A stretch of DNA of 8,986 bases. Origin: Clostridia bacterium (GTDB lineage: Bacteria; Bacillota; Clostridia; UMGS1883). The position numbers and the translations under genes were made by a program. The stretch's first letter is position 1, and each line of letters starts with the position of its first letter. The notes below the pieces were generated by a model that saw only the letters and a program-made list of their open reading frames with translations, had not been told where the DNA came from and searched no databases. The stretch spans positions 1-8,986 of the forward strand of contig JAFUJG010000149.1 of the NCBI GenBank assembly GCA_017468215.1, given 5' to 3'. Shown one piece after another: positions 1-4,644 of the stretch.

Positions 1-216
1 ACAACAGAGGACGAATTTAACTACGACGTAAACGACTACGTTTTCGTGCCCGACATCCGTGAAAAAATTTTAAACGGTGTTGAAGAATTTCCTGCAAAGG
101 TTATCACAAAGGATGAAGTAAAGGACATTACTCTTTATGTGAAGGGTCTTACAGAAGATGAAAAGGACATTATCCTTAAAGGCTGTTTGATGAACTACTA
201 CGCCGCTAAACTGTAA
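1..216 (+). CDS. Aconitate hydratase-family protein, C-terminal fragment (5' end outside window)
   Basis: Frame 1 is open from the first base to a TAA at 214-216, giving the last 71 residues of a longer protein. The fragment is acidic and ends in a GCLMNYYAAKL tail, preceded by an ITLYVKGLTEDEKDIIL segment. From memory, this kind of ending (IIL-x-GCL-x-NYY) occurs at the C-terminus of clostridial aconitase/'hydratase' proteins, in the small swivelling domain. No iron-sulphur cysteine ligands are expected this close to the C-terminus, so catalytic residues cannot be checked. The context supports the call: the next gene is isocitrate dehydrogenase, and the two enzymes convert citrate to isocitrate and then to 2-oxoglutarate. 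The stop codon abuts the mini-hairpin array. The alternative is another member of the aconitase/isopropylmalate dehydratase superfamily. Confidence 0.6.
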   Translation, partial: TTEDEFNYDVNDYVFVPDIREKILNGVEEFPAKVITKDEVKDITLYVKGLTEDEKDIILKGCLMNYYAAKL

Positions 217-341
217 TGATATGCACTTCATGCATGAAATGGCTTCGCCATGATATAAAACCTTAATGAGCCAAAAGCTCATATCATGGAGCAAAGCTCC
301 ATATCATTCACGCAGCGAATATCATGCCGTAGGCATATCAT
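216..341. repeat. Array of six mini-hairpins separated by ATATCAT/ATGATAT heptamers
   Basis: The gap between the aconitase fragment and icd is almost filled by short stem-loops. The heptamer ATGATAT is at 216-222 and 250-256, with a variant ATGAAAT at 234-240. Its reverse complement ATATCAT is at 281-287, 301-307, 319-325 and 335-341. Between heptamers lie small inverted repeats with different stems: GCAC-TTC-ATGC (223-233), GGC-TTC-GCC (241-249), GAGCC-AAA-AGCTC (268-280), GGAGC-AAA-GCTCC (288-300), TCAC-GCA-GCGA (308-318) and GCC-GTA-GGC (326-334). Loops are three bases. Three stems carry one C/A mismatch. The left two units run in the opposite orientation to the right four, so the array is itself an inverted arrangement around 257-265. 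There is no terminal T-run, so it is not a simple terminator. I believe similar arrays occur in uncultured clostridial genomes, but function is unknown. Confidence 0.85.
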
Positions 342-368
342 CTAATTTATACAGAAAGGAAAATCCCC

Positions 369-1574
369 ATGGAAAAAATTAAAATGCTTAACCCCATCGT
401 CGAAATGGACGGCGATGAAATGACCAGAATTCTCTGGAAAATGATAAAGGACGAACTTCTCACACCCTTTGTTGAATTAAATACAGAATATTATGACCTT
501 GGTCTTCCCCATCGTGACGAAACAGGCGACCGTGTTACCTTTGAGGCAGGCGAAGCTATCAAAAAGCACCACGTTGGCGTAAAGTGTGCAACAATCACTC
601 CCAACGCACAGCGTGTTGAAGAATACAAGCTTCACGAAATGTGGAAAAGTCCCAATGGTACAATACGTGCAATTTTGGACGGTACTGTTTTCCGTGCTCC
701 TATATTGGTGAAGAATGTTTCTCCCGCAGTTAAAAACTGGTGTGCTCCCATTACAATTGCCCGCCACGCATACGGCGATGTTTACAAGGGCACAGAATAC
801 CGTGTACCCGAGAAGGGCAAGGCTGAGCTTGTTTTTACAACAGATGAGGGCGAAATCTTCCGTGAAACAATTTACGACTTTGAGTGTGCAGGTGTTCTCC
901 AGGGCTTATACAATAAGGATTCGTCTATTATATCCTTTGCTAAATCCTGCTTTGAATATGCCCTTAGTACAAAACAGGATTTGTGGTTTTCTACTAAAGA
1001 TACAATCAGCAAAAAATATGACCAGACCTTTAAGCTAATTTTCCAGGATATTTTTGAAAAGGAATATAAGGAAAAGTTTGACAAGGCAGGCATTGAATAT
1101 TTCTACACACTTATCGACGATGCTGTTGCACGTGTTATCCGCAGTAAGGGCGGCTTTATCTGGGCATGCAAAAACTATGACGGCGACGTTATGAGCGACA
1201 TGGTATCCACAGCCTTTGGCTCGTTGGCTATGATGACAAGCGTGCTTGTTTCTCCCGACGGCAACTTTGAATATGAGGCGGCTCACGGCACAGTAACACG
1301 CCACTACTACCGCTACTTAAAGGGCGAAGAAACAAGTACAAACCCCATTGCAACAATTTTTGCATGGACAGGTGCTCTCCGTAAACGTGGCGAGCTTGAT
1401 AATACGCTTGAGCTTGTAGCCTTTGCTGACAAGCTTGACAAGGCTTGCATCGATACAATTGAAAGTGGCATAGTTACAAAGGATTTGGCCCTTCTTGCCG
1501 AAGGCGAAACAAAGAGTGTTAACTCTGCCGATTTCTTAAAGGCTATAAGAGCTAACTTGGAAAAAGCGCTTTAA
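369..1574 (+). CDS. icd: Isocitrate dehydrogenase, NADP-dependent (type II, eukaryote-like homodimeric form)
   Basis: A cytosolic enzyme that oxidatively decarboxylates isocitrate to 2-oxoglutarate, reducing NADP+ and using Mg2+ or Mn2+. The 401-residue protein is full length for the type II family (human IDH1 is about 414) and shares its numbering over the first 140 residues. Substrate-binding residues are visible: T77, the SPNGTIR motif with S94 and R100, R109, R132 in ARHAYGD, and Y139. The catalytic lysine is probably K210 in STKDT. Metal ligands are D250 and, in YDGDVMSD, D273 and D277. The HGTVTRH motif near residue 310 provides the Arg/His pair that favours NADP over NAD. The ATG is supported by AGAAAGGA at 353-360 with an 8-base spacer. 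It lies in an apparent operon with the aconitase fragment upstream and msrA 12 bp downstream. No promoter is obvious between the hairpin array and the start. In a strict anaerobe its role is probably biosynthetic, supplying glutamate precursors and NADPH. Confidence 0.96.
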   Translation: MEKIKMLNPIVEMDGDEMTRILWKMIKDELLTPFVELNTEYYDLGLPHRDETGDRVTFEAGEAIKKHHVGVKCATITPNAQRVEEYKLHEMWKSPNGTIRAILDGTVFRAPILVKNVSPAVKNWCAPITIARHAYGDVYKGTEYRVPEKGKAELVFTTDEGEIFRETIYDFECAGVLQGLYNKDSSIISFAKSCFEYALSTKQDLWFSTKDTISKKYDQTFKLIFQDIFEKEYKEKFDKAGIEYFYTLIDDAVARVIRSKGGFIWACKNYDGDVMSDMVSTAFGSLAMMTSVLVSPDGNFEYEAAHGTVTRHYYRYLKGEETSTNPIATIFAWTGALRKRGELDNTLELVAFADKLDKACIDTIESGIVTKDLALLAEGETKSVNSADFLKAIRANLEKAL

Positions 1575-1586
1575 TGAGGTGAAAAT

Positions 1587-2069
1587 ATGAAAACAATATA
1601 TCTTGCAGGCGGATGTTTTTGGGGGCTTCAGAAATATATGGACCAGTTTGAGGGCGTTGTTGCAACAACGGTTGGCTATGCCAACGGCAAAACCGAAAAC
1701 CCCACCTATGAGGATGTAAAAAGCCAAAAGAGCGACCACAGCGAAACAGTTGAAGTTATCTATGACCCTTCGCTTATTTCCCTTGGTGAAATATTGGAAA
1801 AATATTATGTGGTTATTGACCCCACCAGCCTCAACAAGCAGGGTGAGGACGAAGGCAGGAGCTACCGCACAGGTATATACTATACTGACGAGGCTGACCT
1901 TTCGGTTATAAATGAAGTAACAGCAGGTGTTCAGGCAAAGAATAGCGAAAAGGTTGTTGTGGAAATTGAGCCTTTAAAGGGTTTTTACCCCGCAGAAGAA
2001 TATCATCAGAAATATTTGGAGAAGAACCCTCAGGGTTACTGCCATATAGGCGGTTGCTTCTTTGGATAA
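1587..2069 (+). CDS. msrA: Peptide-methionine (S)-S-oxide reductase MsrA
   Basis: Repairs oxidised proteins by reducing the S-epimer of methionine sulfoxide to methionine, normally recycled by thioredoxin in the cytoplasm. The 160-residue protein is the usual core length. The GCFWG signature places the catalytic nucleophile at C10. A probable catalytic glutamate is E53 in the DHSE motif, 43 residues later as in the E. coli enzyme. The conserved PAEEYHQ segment is near residue 130, and C152 and C157 in the YCHIGGC tail are candidate resolving cysteines. There is no fused MsrB domain. Most MsrAs have Glu two residues after GCFWG; here it is Gln15, which I take as a family variant rather than a defect. 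The start follows GAGGTG at 1576-1581 with a 5-base spacer, only 12 bp after icd, so translation and transcription are probably coupled with icd. Icd-derived NADPH could feed thioredoxin reductase and hence MsrA, which may explain the pairing. Confidence 0.96.
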   Translation: MKTIYLAGGCFWGLQKYMDQFEGVVATTVGYANGKTENPTYEDVKSQKSDHSETVEVIYDPSLISLGEILEKYYVVIDPTSLNKQGEDEGRSYRTGIYYTDEADLSVINEVTAGVQAKNSEKVVVEIEPLKGFYPAEEYHQKYLEKNPQGYCHIGGCFFG

Positions 2070-2081
2070 TAATGTATTAAT

Positions 2082-2120
2082 AAAAAAAGCACTTATTGCT
2101 TCACGCAGTAAGTGCTTTTT
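2082..2120. terminator. Bidirectional intrinsic terminator between msrA and the XRE gene
   Basis: The stem GCACTTA (2089-2095) pairs with TAAGTGC (2109-2115), extended inward by a U-G pair and TGC/GCA around a TTCAC loop. It is flanked by seven A (2082-2088) and five T (2116-2120). It therefore works for msrA on the + strand and for the XRE gene on the - strand, whose TAA stop (2121-2119) overlaps its edge. Confidence 0.9.
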
Positions 2121-2331
2121 ATTTACTATCCGTTCTTCCGACAAGATAATCAATAGTTACATTATATAAATCTGCAATTCTTATGAGTATTTCAATTTTA
2201 GGCTCACGTGTCATAAGCTCATAATTTTGATATGTCTTTTCAGTAATATCACAATATATTGCCGCCTGAAGCTGTGTGTATCCTTTTTCTTTTCGGCATT
2301 GTTTTAATCTTTCAACCAAAATATGCCTCAT
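2119..2331 (-). CDS. Small XRE/Cro-CI family HTH transcriptional regulator
   Basis: A 70-residue protein that is almost entirely one HTH_3 (Cro/C1-type) DNA-binding domain and is likely to act as a dimeric repressor. The sequence shows the standard layout: L-x-x-C-R-K-E-K-G-Y-T at the end of helix 1, TQLQAAIYCDIT for helices 2-3, the conserved T-x-x-x-YE of helix 4, then P-x-x-x-x-L-x-x-IADLYNVTIDYLVGR in the last helix. No ligand-binding or peptidase domain is attached. The ATG at 2331 is chosen because AGGTG (2342-2338 on the minus strand) precedes it by 6 bases. A GTG three codons upstream (2340-2338) is in frame but lies inside that ribosome site. It is divergent from the cysteine-rich gene at 2428, with two matching palindromes in the shared control region, so it probably represses both genes. 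The natural signal is unknown. Confidence 0.85.
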   Translation of the reverse strand: MRHILVERLKQCRKEKGYTQLQAAIYCDITEKTYQNYELMTREPKIEILIRIADLYNVTIDYLVGRTDSK

Positions 2332-2338
2332 AATAATC

Positions 2339-2354
2339 ACCTACAATTGTTCTT
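2339..2354. promoter_or_regulatory. Candidate XRE operator, site B (imperfect palindrome)
   Basis: ACCTACAATTGTTCTT matches the perfect palindrome at 2391-2406 in 13 of 16 positions and keeps the ACAATTGT core (2343-2350). It covers the repressor's ribosome site and touches the -35 box at 2353, so binding here could block both genes. Centre-to-centre distance to site A is 52 bp, about five helical turns. Assigning the neighbouring XRE protein as the binder is inference. Confidence 0.6.
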
Positions 2355-2381
2355 GACAAAATCAGTATATCGAATTAAAAT
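2353..2381 (+). promoter_or_regulatory. Sigma-70-type promoter for the cysteine-rich small gene
   Basis: TTGACA (2353-2358), a 17-bp spacer, and TAAAAT (2376-2381). Predicted transcription starts near 2388, just ahead of the perfect palindrome at 2391-2406. The facing minus-strand promoter for the XRE gene is less clear; TATACT on the minus strand (revcomp at about 2364-2369) is a possible -10 without a good -35. Confidence 0.8.
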
Positions 2382-2390
2382 GTTTAATAT

Positions 2391-2406
2391 ACCAACAATT
2401 GTTGGT
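2391..2406. promoter_or_regulatory. Candidate XRE operator, site A (perfect 16-bp palindrome)
   Basis: ACCAACAATTGTTGGT is a perfect inverted repeat lying just downstream of the predicted start of transcription of the cysteine-rich gene. That is a classical repressor position. Its sequence recurs nearly intact at 2339-2354. Confidence 0.7.
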
Positions 2407-2427
2407 GTTTATTATTAGGAGGTTATT

Positions 2428-2619
2428 ATGGCTGAGTTTTGTATGGAATGTCTGAATAAAATAAGTGAGACAAATTTCAAGGAAAAAGATTTCATTATGT
2501 CAAAAAATCTTGACTTTTGCGAAGAATGCTGTCAGTTCAAACACGTTGTGGTAGTAAGCAAGAAAACATATTATCTTCGCAAACTTCCTTTCTTTAGCTT
2601 TTTCAACGACAGGTTTTAA
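2428..2619 (+). CDS. Small cysteine-rich protein with two CxxC knuckles, function unknown
   Basis: A 63-residue protein with C5-x2-C8, a 22-residue gap, then C31-x2-C34 followed by C35. This four-cysteine spacing is what a zinc ribbon or rubredoxin-like metal knuckle would use. The rest is basic and aromatic towards the C-terminus (K-K-T-Y-Y-L-R-K, then FFSFF). There is no signal peptide or clear membrane helix. I have the impression that proteins starting with a similar F-C-x-E-C-x-N-K-I/M segment are widespread small hypotheticals in Clostridia, but I cannot name a family. A strong AGGAGG at 2417-2422 with a 5-base spacer and a near-consensus promoter make it a real, probably well expressed gene. 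It is divergent from an XRE regulator with shared operators and ends in its own terminator, so the two form a self-contained regulatory unit. Confidence 0.8.
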   Translation: MAEFCMECLNKISETNFKEKDFIMSKNLDFCEECCQFKHVVVVSKKTYYLRKLPFFSFFNDRF

Positions 2620-2652
2620 AAAGGTCGATTACTTAACGTAATCGACCTTTTT
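2618..2652. terminator. Intrinsic terminator after the cysteine-rich gene
   Basis: A 10-bp GC-containing stem GGTCGATTAC (2623-2632) / GTAATCGACC (2638-2647) with a TTAAC loop, flanked by five A and five T that lengthen the stem. The gene's TAA stop (2617-2619) runs into the A-tract. It isolates the unit from the downstream kinase operon. Confidence 0.92.
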
Positions 2653-2684
2653 AGTTAAGATACAGTAAAGAAGTTTTTCCCTGT

Positions 2685-2713
2685 TTGACTTTAAAACTGT
2701 TATGAATTACAAT
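2685..2713 (+). promoter_or_regulatory. Sigma-70-type promoter for the two-component system
   Basis: TTGACT (2685-2690), a 17-bp spacer, and TACAAT (2708-2713). The predicted start of transcription is near 2720, which leaves only about 10 bases before the ATG at 2730. It also rules out the upstream TTG at 2718 as a start codon. Confidence 0.75.
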
Positions 2714-2729
2714 TATATTGGTGATTTGT

Positions 2730-3776
2730 ATGAATAAAACTATATTAAAAAACATAGTACACACTGCTCTCATTTTAATTGCGGCATTTTTTGCCGCCCT
2801 TGCTATTCAAAATCTTTTGTCGGCACCAAGGCTTGTTCCGGCGGTTTTTGTGCTTGCGGTATTTTTAATATCGCTTTTGACAAACGGCTATATTTACGGT
2901 CTTTTATCGGCACTTGTAAGCGTGCTTGCGGTAAATTTTGCCTTTACCTTTCCTTTTTTTGAATTTAACTTTACCATACAGGAAAACGCAGTTTCGGCAC
3001 TTATTATGATTGCAGTAACAGCAATAACCTGTGCACTTACTACAAAAATAAAGCAGCACGATGCTTTAAAAGCCGAAAATGAAAAAGAAAAAATGCGTGC
3101 AAATCTCTTAAGAGCAATTTCCCATGATTTAAGAACGCCTCTTACTGCAATTTACGGCTCTGCCTCTACAATTGCAGACAACTACGCCGTACTTAAGGAT
3201 GAGGATAAAATCAATATGCTCATTGGCATCAAGGAAGATTCCCAGTGGCTTATCCGTATGGTTGAAAATCTGCTTTCGGTAACAAGGTTTGACTCGCCCA
3301 ATGTTAAACTTATAAAAACATCGGTGGTATTGGAGGAACTTATTGACTCGGTATTGTCAAAGTTTCACAAGCGTTATCCCCATGTTAACGTTGGATTACA
3401 GATTCCGAAGGATTTTATAGCGGTATCTGCAGACCCTATTTTAATTGAGCAAGTGCTGATAAACCTTCTGGAAAACGCTGTTATACATGCAAAGGGTATG
3501 ACAAAGGTTAACCTTAATGTGTTCGTTTTAGGCAGCAAGGCTATTTTTGAGGTTAAGGACGATGGTGAAGGCATAGCTCCCGAAAAGTTCAAAACTCTAT
3601 TCACAACCTTCTCCGGCGCCTCCGGCGACGGTGAGGGCAAAACACATTCAATGGGTATAGGTCTTTCGGTATGTGCCACAATAATAAAGGCACACAACGG
3701 TGCACTCAGTGCGGAAAACTGTTCTGAAGGCGGAGCTGTTTTCAGATTTTCACTGGATTTGGAGGAAGAAATATGA
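2730..3776 (+). CDS. KdpD-like sensor histidine kinase (DUF4118 type), short form
   Basis: A membrane sensor kinase that autophosphorylates on histidine and passes phosphate to the response regulator encoded next. The 348-residue protein opens with about four membrane helices (roughly residues 9-30, 36-50, 55-75, 87-103), resembling the KdpD DUF4118 segment. A short charged linker follows, then a HisKA domain with the H-box AISHDLRTPL (phospho-acceptor H132). The ATPase domain has an N-box LINLLENAVIHA (N245, N249), G1 DDGEGI (277-282) and G2 GIGLSVC (309-315). All catalytic motifs are intact. Full-length KdpD is about 900 residues with N-terminal KdpD/Usp-like and GAF domains; these are absent, so what it senses is uncertain. 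The ATG at 2730 is preferred over the in-frame TTG at 2718 and GTG at 2721 because the promoter places the RNA start near 2720; GGTG at 2720-2723 is the likely ribosome site. It overlaps the regulator gene by 4 bp. Confidence 0.9.
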   Translation: MNKTILKNIVHTALILIAAFFAALAIQNLLSAPRLVPAVFVLAVFLISLLTNGYIYGLLSALVSVLAVNFAFTFPFFEFNFTIQENAVSALIMIAVTAITCALTTKIKQHDALKAENEKEKMRANLLRAISHDLRTPLTAIYGSASTIADNYAVLKDEDKINMLIGIKEDSQWLIRMVENLLSVTRFDSPNVKLIKTSVVLEELIDSVLSKFHKRYPHVNVGLQIPKDFIAVSADPILIEQVLINLLENAVIHAKGMTKVNLNVFVLGSKAIFEVKDDGEGIAPEKFKTLFTTFSGASGDGEGKTHSMGIGLSVCATIIKAHNGALSAENCSEGGAVFRFSLDLEEEI

Positions 3777-4474
3777 ACAATAAATACAAAATACTCATAG
3801 TTGAAGACGAAGTTAACATTTCACGCTTTTTAACCGCACTTTTAGAGGCAAACGGTTACAGCGTTATAAATGCAAATACTGCCGAAAAAGGTCATCTTAT
3901 GTTCACATCACACCATCCTGACCTTATTGTTCTTGATTTAGGACTTCCGGACAAGGACGGAATGTGTCTCCTTGACGAAATACGTGAAACCTCCGCTACT
4001 CCCATTATTGTTCTTTCTGCCCGAAGTGACGAGTCTGACAAGGTTTCTGCCCTTGACAAGGGGGCAAACGATTACGTTACAAAGCCCTTCGGCTCTCAGG
4101 AGTTTGCCGCAAGAGTACGCAGTATTCTCCGTTCTAACCGCCATAGTGCCGACGAAGGAAAGCTCCCCGGAGGCAAGTTTACATCAGGTGACATTACAAT
4201 TGATTATGATGCCCGCAAATTTTTTGTTGCCGACAATGAGATTAAACTCACACAGACAGAATTTAATATTATGGCACTTTTAAGCGAGCACTTCGGAAAG
4301 GTTTTGACCTATTCGTTTATCGCCAAGGAAATATGGGGCTATTTTGACACCGGAAGCATTAAAAAGCTACAGGTAAATATGGCTAATATCCGCCGCAAGC
4401 TCTCGTTGGAGCCCGGCAGCGGAAGATATATTTCCAACGAGCTTGGTGTTGGATACAGAATGCATAGCGATTGA
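3773..4474 (+). CDS. KdpE-like response regulator, OmpR/PhoB winged-helix family
   Basis: A DNA-binding response regulator of 233 residues, partner of the kinase just upstream. The receiver domain (about 5-120) has the acidic pair E11-D12, phospho-acceptor D55 in VLDLGLPD, S82 in LSARS, and K104 in TKPFG. The DLGLPD, LSARS and ALDKGANDY stretches are those typical of KdpE. The C-terminal winged-helix domain (about 135-230) contains LTQTEFNIMALL and ends in GYRM, as in OmpR/PhoB-type activators. The ATGA overlap with the kinase stop, and GGAGG at 3761-3765 seven bases before the start, show tight co-expression. No kdpFABC genes are in view. The next gene is a phosphate transporter whose promoter carries an 11-bp-period direct-repeat array of the type OmpR/PhoB regulators bind, so this protein may control it; a separate PhoP encoded elsewhere is the main alternative. 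Confidence 0.93.
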   Translation: MNNKYKILIVEDEVNISRFLTALLEANGYSVINANTAEKGHLMFTSHHPDLIVLDLGLPDKDGMCLLDEIRETSATPIIVLSARSDESDKVSALDKGANDYVTKPFGSQEFAARVRSILRSNRHSADEGKLPGGKFTSGDITIDYDARKFFVADNEIKLTQTEFNIMALLSEHFGKVLTYSFIAKEIWGYFDTGSIKKLQVNMANIRRKLSLEPGSGRYISNELGVGYRMHSD

Positions 4475-4477
4475 AAA

Positions 4478-4536
4478 TTAACATACAATTAACACTGAAC
4501 GAACATATTTAACTCACTCTTTACCGCTTCTTAACT
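4478..4536 (+). promoter_or_regulatory. Pho-box-like array of TTAACA hexamers on an 11-bp period
   Basis: TTAACA at 4478-4483 and 4489-4494 are exactly 11 bp apart, and a degenerate CGAACA follows at 4500-4505. A second register starts 9 bp later: TTAACT at 4509-4514, TTTACC at 4520-4525 and TTAACT at 4531-4536, again every 11 bp. Direct TT(A/T/C)ACA repeats about 11 bp apart are the known binding sites of PhoP in Bacillus, and 11-bp direct repeats are the general target of PhoB-type dimers. Placement ahead of a phosphate transporter fits. Which regulator binds is inferred. Confidence 0.7.
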
Positions 4537-4543
4537 TTTTTTG

Positions 4544-4552
4544 TGCTACAAT
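4544..4552 (+). promoter_or_regulatory. Extended -10 promoter of the Na+/phosphate cotransporter gene
   Basis: TG-C-TACAAT: an extended -10 (TG at 4544-4545) plus the hexamer TACAAT at 4547-4552. No good -35 lies 17 bp upstream (4524-4529 reads CCGCTT). The last Pho-like hexamer ends 10 bp before the -10, the arrangement expected at activator-dependent promoters where the regulator replaces -35 contacts. Transcription would start near 4559. Confidence 0.65.
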
Positions 4553-4563
4553 TATTACGAAAT

Positions 4564-4602
4564 ACGTTTATTTTACAAAATCTTCGGTTTTACGGTAAAC
4601 GT
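4564..4602 (+). promoter_or_regulatory. Structured 5' leader of the phosphate transporter mRNA
   Basis: ACGTTTA (4564-4570) pairs perfectly with TAAACGT (4596-4602). Inside is a small hairpin AAAATC (4577-4582) / GGTTTT (4586-4591) with a TTC loop. It begins about 5 bases after the predicted RNA start and ends about 29 bases before AAGGA (4631-4635). There is no T-run, so it is not a terminator, and I do not recognise a known riboswitch. It may simply stabilise the 5' end. Confidence 0.35.
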
Positions 4603-4644
4603 TAAAAAGTTAATACAAACAAAAGCAAGAAAGGATTTAATGCT

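Noticed and set aside
70..294. Minus-strand open frame of 74 codons
   Set aside because: It overlaps the aconitase C-terminus and the hairpin array antisense, has no ribosome site, and its content mirrors the plus-strand coding sequence.
216..341. Regular repeats suggesting a CRISPR array
   Set aside because: The constant unit is only 7 bp, the variable parts are self-complementary hairpins of 9-13 bp rather than 30-bp spacers, orientation flips mid-array, and no cas gene is present.
715..1038. Plus-strand frame of 107 codons inside icd
   Set aside because: Out-of-frame shadow of icd, whose full-length catalytic residues are all present in the main frame.
2119..2619. XRE gene plus a small neighbour as a toxin-antitoxin pair
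   Set aside because: The genes are divergent rather than a co-directional overlapping pair, the small protein resembles a metal-knuckle protein rather than a known toxin, and nothing toxin-like is seen.
4475..4644. Possible terminator between the response regulator and the transporter
   Set aside because: There is a run of seven T at 4535-4541, but no GC-rich stem precedes it; the hairpin at 4564-4602 lacks a T-run.
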